64,000 bases of DNA, taken from an uncultured Pelagibacteraceae bacterium. GTDB taxonomy: Bacteria > Pseudomonadota > Alphaproteobacteria > Pelagibacterales > AG-422-B15. The notes below the pieces were generated by a model, which had not been told where the DNA came from, ran no database searches, and worked only from the letters and a program-made list of their open reading frames with translations. Within the stretch, counting starts at the first letter, position 1; each line of letters opens with the position of its first letter. Location of the stretch: contig CACIWK010000002.1 in assembly GCA_902590345.1 (NCBI GenBank), forward strand, positions 124,001 through 188,000. The letters are read 5' to 3'. Positions 21,372 through 31,670 of the stretch are shown piece by piece. The translations under genes and the position numbers were made by a program.

Positions 21372-22477
21372 ATCAAAACTAAATCGTCCTTATGTATCAT
21401 TTCTTCTCTGTAAGAGTAACTTAGAATGTTAGCTATTTCATCACTTTTGTGTCCCAAAATTTTAATACTTTCTTCTGCAGCGTAACCTGCTAACCCTATA
21501 CCTATTTTATTTTGGTCAGACGAAAATACTTCAATAACATCTCCTCTCTCAAAGTTTCCCTCTACTGACTTTACACCAGCCGGTAAGAGACTGCTTCCTT
21601 TTTTAAGTGCATCAACAGCTCCATTATCAATTATTATTTTACCTACGGGTTTCATTGTTCCCGCAATCCATTGCTTGCGTGCTGCCAAGGGGGTCTTAGT
21701 TGGTTCAAACCATGTACATGGACGTCCCTCAAATAAGGACTTTACAGGTCTCATTATAGAACCATTAGTAATTGCTAAGTGACAGCCTGATAGCATAGCT
21801 GTCTTTGCGGCTTGAATTTTTGTCTTCATTCCACCTTTTCCGTAATCCGAAATTGATTGCCCAATCATTTTTTCAATATCTTTATCAATTTCACTTACCT
21901 TGTTTATCAATTTTATATCCTCATCGGTACTAGGATCAGCAGAATAAAGGCCATTAATATTAGATAATAAAATAAGACAATCTGCACTTGTTATTTGAGC
22001 CACTCTTGATGCAAGTCTATCATTGTCCCCATATCTTATTTCACTTGTCGCAATTGTATCATTTTCATTAACGACTGGAACAATACCCAATTTTAATAAT
22101 GTATCTATTGTTCTTCTGGCATTTATTGATCTTCTTCTTTGTTCAGTATCATCTAAGGTAAGAAGAATTTGGGAAATTTTAATTTCATTCTTTTCAAAGG
22201 CACTCTTAAATGAGCCCATCAAATGTATTTGGCCCACAGCAGATACAGCTTGATTCATATCCATCTTCATATTTTTCATATCAAGATCTAAATCTTTTGC
22301 GCCCATCGCAATTGCTCCAGAAGAAACAATTATAACCTCTTTATCATTTTCTCTTAAATATTTAACATCTTCAGCAAGACTATTAAGCCATTCTTTATTA
22401 AGACTTCCCGAAGTTTCATTGAATAGAAGTGCAGATCCAATTTTGATAATAATTCTATTTGTTTGTTCTAATTTCAT
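21368..22477 (-). CDS. proB: Glutamate 5-kinase
   Basis: A 369-residue kinase with an N-terminal amino-acid kinase domain (IIIKIGSALLF, VIIVSSGAIAMGAKDL, VNENDTIAT, FGDNDRLAS-like YGDNDRLASRVA, GKGGMKTKIQAA). A C-terminal PUA domain follows (AGVKSVEGNFERGDVIEV). It phosphorylates glutamate as the first step of proline synthesis, usually with feedback inhibition by proline. It starts immediately downstream of the obg stop and overlaps proA. Confidence 0.96.
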   Translation of the reverse strand: MKLEQTNRIIIKIGSALLFNETSGSLNKEWLNSLAEDVKYLRENDKEVIIVSSGAIAMGAKDLDLDMKNMKMDMNQAVSAVGQIHLMGSFKSAFEKNEIKISQILLTLDDTEQRRRSINARRTIDTLLKLGIVPVVNENDTIATSEIRYGDNDRLASRVAQITSADCLILLSNINGLYSADPSTDEDIKLINKVSEIDKDIEKMIGQSISDYGKGGMKTKIQAAKTAMLSGCHLAITNGSIMRPVKSLFEGRPCTWFEPTKTPLAARKQWIAGTMKPVGKIIIDNGAVDALKKGSSLLPAGVKSVEGNFERGDVIEVFSSDQNKIGIGLAGYAAEESIKILGHKSDEIANILSYSYREEMIHKDDLVLI

Positions 22478-23467
<990 letters not shown>

Positions 23468-23486
23468 TTAGAAAAAAGATTTAGAT

Positions 23487-23744
23487 TTACTGTTTGGGAA
23501 CAACAGAAATAAATGTTTTTCCGTTTTTTTTCTTACCAAACTTTACAAAGCCATCAACAAGCGAAAAAATTGTATGATCTTTTCCAAGGCCTACATTATC
23601 ACCTGGGTGCCATTTAGTACCCCTTTGCCTAGCTATGATGTTACCTGGTATTACAGTTTGACCACTGTATTTCTTTATACCCAATCTTCTTCCAGCTGAG
23701 TCTCTTCCGTTTCTCGATGAGCCGCCAGCTTTTTTAGTTGCCAT
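23487..23744 (-). CDS. rpmA: 50S ribosomal protein L27
   Basis: The 85-residue protein matches L27 along its whole length: [20 protein letters not shown] at the N-terminus, [18 protein letters not shown] and a C-terminal GFVKFGKK. Its N-terminal tail reaches the peptidyl transferase centre. There is no cleavable prepeptide of the Firmicutes type. It follows rplU after two bases and lies 34 bases before obg. Confidence 0.98.
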   Translation of the reverse strand: MATKKAGGSSRNGRDSAGRRLGIKKYSGQTVIPGNIIARQRGTKWHPGDNVGLGKDHTIFSLVDGFVKFGKKKNGKTFISVVPKQ

Positions 23745-23746
23745 TA

Positions 23747-24181
23747 TTAGCTATCCTTTTTTTTTACAGTTTTCTTTTTAACTGTAGTTTTCTTTTTTGT
23801 AACTGTTTTCTTTTCAGTTTCTAACTTCGTATCACTTGCTTTCTTCACAGCTTTTTTTGAAGAAAATCCAGGTATATCAAGTGAATTAATTTTTAAAAAA
23901 GTTATATCCTGTCTGTGACCATTAAGTCTTCGATAGTTTTTTCTTCTTTTCTTCTTAAATACTAAAATTTTTCTATCTCTGTCTTGTTTAACAATTTCAG
24001 CATTAACTTTCGCGCCACTGATTTGTGGAGATCCCACAGAAAATTGTTCTTTATCACAAGCGAAAAGGACATCATCGATAGTGATCTTATCACCATCTTT
24101 GCCATCAATTTTGCTCACACTCAGCATAGTGTTTTCGCTAACTTTATACTGCTTTCCGCCAGTTGAAATAATCGCAAACAT
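23747..24181 (-). CDS. rplU: 50S ribosomal protein L21 with lysine-rich C-terminal tail
   Basis: The first ~105 residues are a standard L21: [14 protein letters not shown], a central strand region, and [20 protein letters not shown]21 binds 23S rRNA. About 38 extra residues follow, dominated by lysine, threonine and valine ([16 protein letters not shown] at the end), so the protein is 144 residues instead of about 103. Similar basic tails are known on alphaproteobacterial L21 proteins. A good sigma-70-type promoter lies upstream (24217-24244). Confidence 0.96.
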   Translation of the reverse strand: MFAIISTGGKQYKVSENTMLSVSKIDGKDGDKITIDDVLFACDKEQFSVGSPQISGAKVNAEIVKQDRDRKILVFKKKRRKNYRRLNGHRQDITFLKINSLDIPGFSSKKAVKKASDTKLETEKKTVTKKKTTVKKKTVKKKDS

Positions 24182-24216
24182 AATAGAAATTACTATTTGA
24201 TATTAAAAGTGGCCTG

Positions 24217-24244
24217 AATATAAACGTCACTTTTCTTATGTCAA
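24217..24244 (-). promoter_or_regulatory. Probable sigma-70-type promoter of rplU-rpmA-obg
   Basis: On the minus strand, a consensus -35 TTGACA (24244-24239) and a -10 TATATT (24222-24217) are separated by 16 bases, about 35 bases upstream of the rplU ATG. The region between rplU and the divergent DUF1015 gene has no coding sequence. Start-site mapping would be decisive. Confidence 0.6.
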
Positions 24245-24346
24245 TAGCCATAATTTTAGATAAAAAAACTTAAAATCTGCGAGATTTATGCATAAAATAT
24301 ACATATAAATACCCTACTTAATCAGCGTTTTATCAAATAAATAAAT

Positions 24347-25561
24347 ATGACCTTATCAATAAAACCATTCAAAGCCTTTAGGCCTTTACAGAAAAGAGTA
24401 GAGGAAGTGGTATTGCCAACTTTTGATAATTTAACGAACAAACAGCTAAATAAAATTTTAAAAGAGTCAGAATATAATTTCTTAAACGTAGTAAGCCCAA
24501 AAGCATTTTACCCTAACATTACCAAAAAAAATTCAAAAAAGCACGCATACGAGCACTTAGAGTCTATGATTAAGAATAATATTATTTTTCAGGAGAAGGA
24601 AGAATGTTTTTATGTATATTGTTTAGATAAATATAATAAGAAGCAGTTTGGTATAGTTGCATCAATAGAGTTTGAGGAAGGGAATAATAAAATTCTGAAA
24701 CATGAAGCAATATTCAAAGCACGATCAAATTCTATAATGGAAACAATTGAACACACAAAAATGCAAATAGGTCCAGTTTATTTATCCTATAAAAATCAAA
24801 ATAGCAGACACATTGATTTTAAAAAATACGAAAGAAAAAAACCTCTTTATAAATTTAAGTCGCCAGGCGGTACAACCAGATCTCTTTGGAAAGTAAGTGA
24901 AAAAAATGAAATTCGATCTTTGAGAAAGAAATTATCAAAAATTCGAAAATTTTATATTGCTGATGGGCATCATAGGTACTCCGCTATTGAAAATTTAAAC
25001 AAAAAGAAAAATCTTAATAAAAATAAAAAAGAAAAAATAAACCTTCTTGCAGCAATATTCGATGAGCATTCTGTCAATATATTGAGCTTTCATCGACTAG
25101 CTAAATTTAAAAATTTTAATCAACAAAAAATAATTCAGGCCTTAAAGAAAAAGTTTAAGCTAGAAAAAAAATTAAAATTTAAAAATCCGTGTGACCCAGG
25201 CAGTGTGATGATATATTTAAATAAAACTTGGTACAATGTTTCACTCACATCAAATAAAAAACTCTATACTAAATATGAAACTGACACTGACATAGTTGAG
25301 AAAATAATGATAAATAGTATCATTAAAAAACAATGTAATTGTTCTTTAGTAAATTTGTCGAATATTCCTGGTAAATTTGATCATAAAAAATTAGCAAATG
25401 AAGTGGATAAAGGTGTGGCAGATATAGGATTTTTTATTTGCCCTTTACCGATGAAAAAGATAATGTCAATCGCAGACAAAGGTAAGATTGTCCCTAAAAA
25501 GTCAACTTACTTTGATCCAAAGCCTGCTGATGGCTTGGTTAATTTGCTTATGGATATTTAA
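24347..25561 (+). CDS. DUF1015 family protein
   Basis: A 404-residue DUF1015 protein, identified by the family motif IADGHHRYSAI (near residue 204) and the N-terminal IKPFKAFRP and SPKAFYPN segments. The biochemical role of the family is not established here. In many bacteria the gene sits with serine biosynthesis genes, and here serC begins five bases downstream and serA follows, so a role in serine or phosphoserine metabolism is a reasonable inference. Codon use and base composition look like the neighbours. Confidence 0.85.
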   Translation: MTLSIKPFKAFRPLQKRVEEVVLPTFDNLTNKQLNKILKESEYNFLNVVSPKAFYPNITKKNSKKHAYEHLESMIKNNIIFQEKEECFYVYCLDKYNKKQFGIVASIEFEEGNNKILKHEAIFKARSNSIMETIEHTKMQIGPVYLSYKNQNSRHIDFKKYERKKPLYKFKSPGGTTRSLWKVSEKNEIRSLRKKLSKIRKFYIADGHHRYSAIENLNKKKNLNKNKKEKINLLAAIFDEHSVNILSFHRLAKFKNFNQQKIIQALKKKFKLEKKLKFKNPCDPGSVMIYLNKTWYNVSLTSNKKLYTKYETDTDIVEKIMINSIIKKQCNCSLVNLSNIPGKFDHKKLANEVDKGVADIGFFICPLPMKKIMSIADKGKIVPKKSTYFDPKPADGLVNLLMDI

Positions 25562-25565
25562 TTTA

Positions 25566-26726
25566 ATGGAAAAGCCCGCTCAGAAGCCTCATTATCCTTA
25601 TTTTTCATCCGGTCCCTGCGCCAAACCTCCAGGATGGTCGTTTGATAATTTAAAAAATGCAGCTCTTTCAAGGTCTCACAGATCTGGCGCAGCTGTTAAA
25701 AAACTTCAAGAGGTAATTGATAAGTCAAGACAACTGTTGGAAATTCCTGATGACTACTTAATTGGTATTGTTCCCGCGTCTGATACTGGCGCTGTTGAAA
25801 TGGCTATGTGGTGTATGCTTGGTCAAAGAGGAGTTGAAGTTTATTCATGGGAAAATTTTGGTCATGACTGGAATATAGACGCAGGAGAGCAACTGCCTCT
25901 AAAAGATAAAAAGTTAATTAAAGCGGAATATGGGGAACTTCCTGATTTTTCTGATAGCAATCCTGACAACGATATTGTTTTTACATGGAATGGTACTACC
26001 GCAGGAGTAAGAATAAAAAATACTGATTGGATAAGTGATCAAAGAAAAGGATTAACAATATGTGATGCCACGTCTGCAGTATTTTCAATGCACATGGATT
26101 GGCATAAATTAGATGTGATTACTTACTCATGGCAAAAAGTTTTAGGAAGCGAAGCTGCCCATGGTATGTTGATTTTATCTCCTCGTGCAGTTGAACGACT
26201 TGAAACTTTCACTCCACCATGGCCCATCCCAAAAATATTTCGTCTAGCAAATAATCAAAAATTAATTTCAGGAATATTTTCTGGAGCAACAATAAATACT
26301 CCATCCATGATCAGTGTTGAAGATGTATTAAATTCCCTTAACTGGGGCTTAGAGTTAGGCGGTTTAAATAAATTAATTGATATATCAGAAACAAATTTAA
26401 AATTAGTTAATAATTGGATTGATAAGCATGATAATTTTGAATTTCTAGCTAAAGATCCAGAGACCAGATCTTGTACTTCAATTTGTATACTTCCAAAGGA
26501 TGAGTGGTTTAAAACTCTTAATGACGAAGACAAAGTAAATTTTATGAAGGAAGTTTGTTCATTGCTTGAAAGCAATGAAGCAGGATATGATCTAAACTCC
26601 TATAAAACGGCGCCACCGGGAATTAGAATATGGGGCGGTTCAACAGTTGAAAATAAAAATGTTGAACTTGTTCTACCTTGGATTGACTGGGCTTATTTAA
26701 CAACTAAAGAAGCCTTTAAAAAGTGA
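25566..26726 (+). CDS. serC: Phosphoserine aminotransferase
   Basis: The product is a class V aminotransferase of the alphaproteobacterial SerC type. It has FSSGPCAKPPGWS at the N-terminus, the PLP-lysine region YSWQKVLGSEAAHGML and a C-terminal GIRIWGG. It converts 3-phosphohydroxypyruvate plus glutamate to phosphoserine. The frame opens upstream at 25488, but the ATG at 25566 (MEKPAQKPHY) lies just after the DUF1015 stop and fits the family length (386 residues). The stop overlaps the serA GTG start. Confidence 0.93.
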   Translation: MEKPAQKPHYPYFSSGPCAKPPGWSFDNLKNAALSRSHRSGAAVKKLQEVIDKSRQLLEIPDDYLIGIVPASDTGAVEMAMWCMLGQRGVEVYSWENFGHDWNIDAGEQLPLKDKKLIKAEYGELPDFSDSNPDNDIVFTWNGTTAGVRIKNTDWISDQRKGLTICDATSAVFSMHMDWHKLDVITYSWQKVLGSEAAHGMLILSPRAVERLETFTPPWPIPKIFRLANNQKLISGIFSGATINTPSMISVEDVLNSLNWGLELGGLNKLIDISETNLKLVNNWIDKHDNFEFLAKDPETRSCTSICILPKDEWFKTLNDEDKVNFMKEVCSLLESNEAGYDLNSYKTAPPGIRIWGGSTVENKNVELVLPWIDWAYLTTKEAFKK

Positions 26727-27664
26727 ATAAAGTACTTATTGCCGATAATGTTTCTGACGCTGTTTTTAAAGTATTTGATGAAAATAACATTGAATATGTT
26801 CAGAAAACAGGTCTTAGTGAAGACGAGCTTTCAAGAGAAATCGTAGATTACGCCGGGTTAGTAATTAGATCAGCAGTCACTGTAACTGACAAAATAATAA
26901 GCAGCGCTAAAAATCTGAGAGTTATTGGTAGGCCAGGCGTGGGGGTTGACAATGTTGACCTTGACTCAGCTACCAAAAATAACATCGTAGTCATGAACAC
27001 TCCTCTTGGAAATGTTCAAGCAACTGCCGAACTTACATTTTCTATTATACATGCATTAATGAGAAAAATTACAGAGGCAAATGAGTCAATGCACAGTAAA
27101 AAATGGGAGAAAAAGAATTTCATTGGATCTGAGATGTTGGGCAAAACTATTGGCATCGTAGGATTTGGGAATATAGGAAAAAAAATTTCTGAAATATCGC
27201 ACGCATATGGAATGAATGTTCTTGTTCATAGTGCTTCATTAAGTGATACAGAACAAAAAAAATATAAAGTTGAAAAAGTATCTTTTGAAGAAATTTTGTT
27301 ACACTCAGATATTATAACTTTTCATAATAAACTATCAGATAAATCAAAATATATGATTAATAAAGACACTCTTAAAACAATTAAAAAAACAGCAATTATT
27401 ATTAATTGTGCGAGAGGTGGAATTGTAAATGAAAATGATGTTAAGAATGCAATTGATAAAAATGGTTTAGGAGGATATGGCTGCGATGTTTACGAGAAAG
27501 AGCCACAAACTGATAGTATATTCTCAGGTATGAAAAAAGTTGTAATGACACCTCACATCGGCGCCAGTACTGCAGAGGCGCAAGAAAAAGTTGCTATACA
27601 AATTGCAGAGCAAATGGTCGATTATCTTTTAAATAATAATGTAGTTAACCAAGTAAACAAATAA
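26723..27664 (+). CDS. serA: D-3-phosphoglycerate dehydrogenase, short form
   Basis: A 313-residue NAD-dependent D-2-hydroxyacid dehydrogenase. It has RPGVGVDNVDL, the Rossmann motif GIVGFGNIGKKIS, the catalytic arginine segment NCARGGIVNE and the histidine in TPHIGASTAEAQ. It catalyses the first step of serine synthesis. It lacks the C-terminal ASB/ACT regulatory domains of longer SerA proteins, so serine feedback through ACT is not expected. The start is GTG, overlapping the serC stop by four bases. Context supports SerA over other hydroxyacid dehydrogenases. Confidence 0.9.
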   Translation: MNKVLIADNVSDAVFKVFDENNIEYVQKTGLSEDELSREIVDYAGLVIRSAVTVTDKIISSAKNLRVIGRPGVGVDNVDLDSATKNNIVVMNTPLGNVQATAELTFSIIHALMRKITEANESMHSKKWEKKNFIGSEMLGKTIGIVGFGNIGKKISEISHAYGMNVLVHSASLSDTEQKKYKVEKVSFEEILLHSDIITFHNKLSDKSKYMINKDTLKTIKKTAIIINCARGGIVNENDVKNAIDKNGLGGYGCDVYEKEPQTDSIFSGMKKVVMTPHIGASTAEAQEKVAIQIAEQMVDYLLNNNVVNQVNK

Positions 27665-28384
27665 ATGTCTAATACTCTGATATTAATCAGACACGGTAAA
27701 AGTGTTTGGAACGTAAAAAATATTTTTACCGGATGGGTTGATGTAGAATTAGACGATTTAGGAAAAAAAGAGGCATTAAAGTCAGCATTGTTAATCAAAG
27801 AAGCTGAAATAGTTCCTTCATTTGCATTTACATCATTTTTAAGAAGGGCACAAAATACGCTTCAAATAATTCTTGAGGAATTAAATATATATAATCTTTA
27901 CACAGAAACTGCCTGGGAATTAAATGAAAGACACTATGGAGCACTGCAAGGATTAAACAAAGATGAAGTTAAAAAAAAATATGGTGAAGATCAGTTTTTA
28001 AAATGGAGGAGAGGTTACAGCACACCACCACCTGCACTACCAATTGATAGTGAAATGAATCCTAATAAAGACGATTTATATAAAGGAATAAATAATTTAC
28101 CCCTAACGGAATGTTTAGAAGATACGTATGCAAGAGTAATTCCTTACTGGGAAAATTCGATAAAACCTTTAGTACTAAAAAATACCACTATTATTTCAGC
28201 ACATGGAAACAGCTTAAGAGCTCTATGTAAGTATTTGTTTGATGTATCTGATGAAGACATAACAAGCTTAGAAATACCAACTGCAAATCCACTAGTTATC
28301 AGCCTAAATAATAGTTGCAAAATTCACTCCGCAAGTTATCTTGATGCCTCAAGAGCACAAAAATTGCCAATAATTGGGGAATAA
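27665..28384 (+). CDS. gpmA: 2,3-bisphosphoglycerate-dependent phosphoglycerate mutase
   Basis: A 239-residue histidine phosphatase superfamily enzyme with the phosphohistidine motif LIRHGKSVWN, NIFTGWVDVELDD, ELNERHYGALQGLNK and the second histidine in SAHGNSLRALCKYL. It interconverts 3- and 2-phosphoglycerate in glycolysis and gluconeogenesis. The gene begins directly after the serA stop, which ties it to the phosphoglycerate branch point that feeds serine. All active-site elements are present. Confidence 0.96.
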   Translation: MSNTLILIRHGKSVWNVKNIFTGWVDVELDDLGKKEALKSALLIKEAEIVPSFAFTSFLRRAQNTLQIILEELNIYNLYTETAWELNERHYGALQGLNKDEVKKKYGEDQFLKWRRGYSTPPPALPIDSEMNPNKDDLYKGINNLPLTECLEDTYARVIPYWENSIKPLVLKNTTIISAHGNSLRALCKYLFDVSDEDITSLEIPTANPLVISLNNSCKIHSASYLDASRAQKLPIIGE

Positions 28385-28396
28385 AAAGGGAAAGTT

Positions 28397-29569
28397 ATGA
28401 GTGAAGTATTTATTACATCTGCCGTTAGAACAGCCGTTGGTTCTTTTAATGGATCTTTATCGGGTATGCCAGCACACGATTTAGGCACAATAGTTATAAA
28501 AGAAACGCTTAATAGATCAGGCATTGAAGGTGGTGATGTAGATGAGGTGATACTTGGACAAGTACTAACTGCAGCAACCGGTCAAAACCCTGCTAGACAA
28601 GCATCAATAAATGCTGGTTTAAATAAAGAAACCCCAGCATGGCTAGTTAATCAAGTTTGTGGATCTGGCTTACGAAGTGTTGCTTTGGCCTACCAATCTA
28701 TAATGAATGGCGATGCAAATATTATTATTGCTGGTGGACAAGAAAGTATGAGTCAATCCCCGCACTGTATGCACCTAAGAAATGGTACCAAAATGGGCGA
28801 TGATAAGATGATCGACTCAATGATCAAAGATGGTTTGTGGGATGCTTTTAATGGATATCACATGGGAACAACTGCTGAAAATGTTGCACAACAATGGCAA
28901 ATTACTAGAGATCAACAAGATGAATTTGCTTTTAACTCACAACAGAAAGCAAGTAAAGCTAAAGCAGATGGAGTATTTAAGGATGAAATTGTTCCAGTTG
29001 AAGTCACATCAAGAAAAGAGACAGTAGTTTTTGATAGTGATGAATATATTAAAGACAATGTTCAATTAGAAAAAATTTCATCTTTAAGACCTGCATTTGC
29101 AAAAGAGGGAACAGTTACAGCGGCAAATGCAAGTGGTATAAATGATGGCGCAGCTGCTTTGGCAGTAATGTCCTCAGATGAAATGAAAAAAAGAAACCTT
29201 GAGCCTTTGGCAAGAATTGTATCGTGGTCAAGTGCTGGGGTTGATCCATCTGTGATGGGTACAGGACCTATACCTGCAAGCAGAAAAGCTCTTGATAAAG
29301 CAGGGTGGGATATTTCTGATTTAGATTTAATTGAGTCAAATGAAGCATTTGCCGCTCAATCTTGTGCAGTAAATAAAGAAATGGGATGGGATGTTTCAAA
29401 AGTTAATGTTAACGGGGGAGCGATTGCCATAGGACATCCAATTGGTGCGTCAGGAGCTAGAATTCTTGTAACATTATTAAATCAAATGAAAAGACAGGAC
29501 GCTAAAAAAGGACTTGCCACATTATGCATTGGTGGCGGCATGGGAGTCGCTTTGTGCGTCGAACGATAG
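28397..29569 (+). CDS. phaA: Acetyl-CoA C-acetyltransferase (beta-ketothiolase)
   Basis: A 390-residue biosynthetic thiolase. The nucleophilic cysteine is in NQVCGSGLRSVALAYQ, the histidine in GHPIGASGARIL and the second cysteine in LCIGGGMGVALCVER. It condenses two acetyl-CoA into acetoacetyl-CoA. With phaB nine bases downstream it provides 3-hydroxybutyryl-CoA, the entry to polyhydroxybutyrate or, more likely given ccr, ecm and mcd in this window, the ethylmalonyl-CoA pathway. No phaC synthase is nearby. An AAGGGAAAG site precedes the ATG. Confidence 0.95.
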   Translation: MSEVFITSAVRTAVGSFNGSLSGMPAHDLGTIVIKETLNRSGIEGGDVDEVILGQVLTAATGQNPARQASINAGLNKETPAWLVNQVCGSGLRSVALAYQSIMNGDANIIIAGGQESMSQSPHCMHLRNGTKMGDDKMIDSMIKDGLWDAFNGYHMGTTAENVAQQWQITRDQQDEFAFNSQQKASKAKADGVFKDEIVPVEVTSRKETVVFDSDEYIKDNVQLEKISSLRPAFAKEGTVTAANASGINDGAAALAVMSSDEMKKRNLEPLARIVSWSSAGVDPSVMGTGPIPASRKALDKAGWDISDLDLIESNEAFAAQSCAVNKEMGWDVSKVNVNGGAIAIGHPIGASGARILVTLLNQMKRQDAKKGLATLCIGGGMGVALCVER

Positions 29570-29578
29570 GAGAAAATT

Positions 29579-30301
29579 ATGTCTAAAGTAGCATTAGTAA
29601 CTGGAGGAACAAGAGGAATAGGTGCTGCAATATCTCTTACTTTAAAAAAGGAGGGGTGCAATGTTGCTGCAACCTATAGTTCAAATTCAGATGCAGCAAA
29701 TAAGTTTTCATCCGAAAACGGTATTGAGGTATTTCAATGGAATGTTGCTGATGCAGCTGCATGTGAAGCGGGCGTAAAGCAAGTTGCTGATAAGCTGGGC
29801 AATGTTGACATTTTAGTGAATAATGCCGGCATTTCCAAAGCTTCAATGGCTCATAAAATGTCAGTTGAACAATGGGATGATGTAATAAGAACTGACTTAG
29901 ACTCAGTTTTTTATATGACAAGATGTGTACTTGAAGGCATGAGAGAAAAATCTTTTGGAAGAATAATCAGCATTTCTTCTATTAACGGTCAAAAAGGTGA
30001 GATGGGTCTAATAAATTATAGTGCGGCAAAAGCTGGTTTATTAGGTTTTACCAAAGCATTAGCGCAAGAAACTGCTAGAAAGAATATTACAGTTAACGCT
30101 ATTGCACCTGGCTATATCGATACTGAAATTCTAGCGGATGCCTCCGAGGATTTTATGAAAAGTTTAATTGGAAAAATTCCTGTAGGAAGACTTGGAACAG
30201 TTGATGAGGTTTCACGAATAGTTACATTCCTTGCTAGTGATGAAGCGGGCTTTATAACAGGTTCTACGATATCCGCAAACGGTGGACAATATTTTACTTA
30301 A
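29579..30301 (+). CDS. phaB: Acetoacetyl-CoA reductase
   Basis: A 240-residue short-chain dehydrogenase with the cofactor motif TGGTRGIGAAIS, NNAGISKASM, catalytic serine in ISISSINGQKGEMG, YSAAKAGLLGFTKALAQE, and the PhaB-like C-terminus GFITGSTISANGGQYF. It reduces acetoacetyl-CoA to (R)-3-hydroxybutyryl-CoA, usually with NADPH. Pairing with phaA supports this over FabG. A GGAG site precedes the start, and the stop overlaps the convergent gloB by four bases. Confidence 0.93.
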   Translation: MSKVALVTGGTRGIGAAISLTLKKEGCNVAATYSSNSDAANKFSSENGIEVFQWNVADAAACEAGVKQVADKLGNVDILVNNAGISKASMAHKMSVEQWDDVIRTDLDSVFYMTRCVLEGMREKSFGRIISISSINGQKGEMGLINYSAAKAGLLGFTKALAQETARKNITVNAIAPGYIDTEILADASEDFMKSLIGKIPVGRLGTVDEVSRIVTFLASDEAGFITGSTISANGGQYFT

Positions 30302-31056
30302 AAGGAATCTTTGAGATTTCTTATATGACCGAATACTTCTTCTGGACTTTTACCCGTAAGCCCCAGAGAGTTGATCAAATCTTCATCATCTGCCTTTAAG
30401 AAAATATTTAATCTCTTTTCATCCCCAATTGTTGATGGAATAGATGGTATGTTTTGTTTATCTAGGCTTTTCAGACGATCCATTTTTGATTCTATTTCAT
30501 CCGATGGGTAAATAGAGCTTATAAAATTTCCATTACTTAAAGTATATTCATGGCCACAGTAAATTTTTGTTTCATCAGGTAGATCCCTTAGTTTTGTAAG
30601 AGATTTCCACATCATTTCTGGTGAACCTTCAAAAAGTCTACCACATCCAAGTGAAAATAGCGTGTCACCAGTAAAAACAAGTTTTAGGGATTCAAAATAA
30701 AAAGCGATGTGGCCCGTAGTATGCCCAGGTATTTCAATTATCTGAGCATTGTGTTCATCAAAATTCCAAATATCACCCTCTGAAACTTGTATATCAATTC
30801 CTGGTATTCTCTCAAAATCTTTTTTGCTGCCAACTATTTTGCATCCATACTTTTCTTTGAGTTCAAAATTTCCTCCTACATGATCAAAATGATGATGAGT
30901 ATTAAGTATGAATTTTAAATTAAGTTTGTGTTTATTTAGAACTTCAATTACAGGACTTGCTTCAGATGGATCAACAACAAATGCATCCCCATTTTTATTT
31001 GAGTATATATAAGCATAATTATCGCTTAAGCATTTAACAATAAGTATTTCATTCAT
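30298..31056 (-). CDS. gloB: Hydroxyacylglutathione hydrolase (glyoxalase II)
   Basis: A 252-residue metallo-beta-lactamase-fold hydrolase. It has the metal motif THHHFDHVGGN, GHTTGHIAFYF, TGDTLFSLGCGRLFEG, and the glyoxalase II C-terminal domain with YCGHEYTLSN. It hydrolyses S-lactoylglutathione to lactate and glutathione in methylglyoxal detoxification. It lies two bases downstream of metW on the minus strand, an association seen in many alphaproteobacteria. It ends convergent with phaB. Confidence 0.95.
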   Translation of the reverse strand: MNEILIVKCLSDNYAYIYSNKNGDAFVVDPSEASPVIEVLNKHKLNLKFILNTHHHFDHVGGNFELKEKYGCKIVGSKKDFERIPGIDIQVSEGDIWNFDEHNAQIIEIPGHTTGHIAFYFESLKLVFTGDTLFSLGCGRLFEGSPEMMWKSLTKLRDLPDETKIYCGHEYTLSNGNFISSIYPSDEIESKMDRLKSLDKQNIPSIPSTIGDEKRLNIFLKADDEDLINSLGLTGKSPEEVFGHIRNLKDSF

Positions 31057-31058
31057 AT

Positions 31059-31670
31059 TTAATCCTTTGAAACTAAAAAAAGTCCGACTTCATTAAAGTA
31101 GCTATCAAGAAAATTTTTTCCACTAAAATTGGAAAGTTTTTTATTAGAAAGATCACCTTTCTTTTCAATTTTGATTTCTAACTCCTCACATAAATCAATA
31201 AAATCATTAATTGTACAAAAATGTAGATTTGGAGTTTCATGCCATGAATAACTTAGTTTCTTGCTTACTGGCATTTTTCTATTCAATAATAAACTAGCCC
31301 CAATCTTCCAGTGGCCAAAATTCGGAAAGGATATAATTGCTTTTTTAGAAATTCTAACCAATTGCTGCATTACTGTTTTAGGACTTTTTGTAGCTTGTAA
31401 AGTGTAAGTAAGTATTGAATAATCAAATAACTTATCTGGATAATCATATAAATCAGTATCTGCATCTCCTTCAATTACTGAAATGCCTTTGGCTAAACAA
31501 AGCTGAACCTTTTTTTGATCAATTTCCATCCCGCGACCATCAATATTTTTATACTCTCTCAAATACTCCAACAAAGACCCATCATTGCACCCAACATCAA
31601 TAACAGAAGCATTGTTAGGAATTAGCTCAGCAATTACACCAAAATCTTTGTTCTCGTTTATTAAGCTCAT
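31059..31670 (-). CDS. metW: MetW methionine biosynthesis protein
   Basis: A 203-residue methyltransferase-like protein with the AdoMet motif SVIDVGCNDGSLLEYL, a MEIDQKKV acidic loop, and FPNFGHWKIGASLLLNRKMPVSK, which is specific to MetW. MetW works with MetX to give full homoserine acylation activity in several proteobacteria. Its start overlaps the metX stop by four bases. It would be under the same SAM-II riboswitch as metX. Confidence 0.94.
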   Translation of the reverse strand: MSLINENKDFGVIAELIPNNASVIDVGCNDGSLLEYLREYKNIDGRGMEIDQKKVQLCLAKGISVIEGDADTDLYDYPDKLFDYSILTYTLQATKSPKTVMQQLVRISKKAIISFPNFGHWKIGASLLLNRKMPVSKKLSYSWHETPNLHFCTINDFIDLCEELEIKIEKKGDLSNKKLSNFSGKNFLDSYFNEVGLFLVSKD

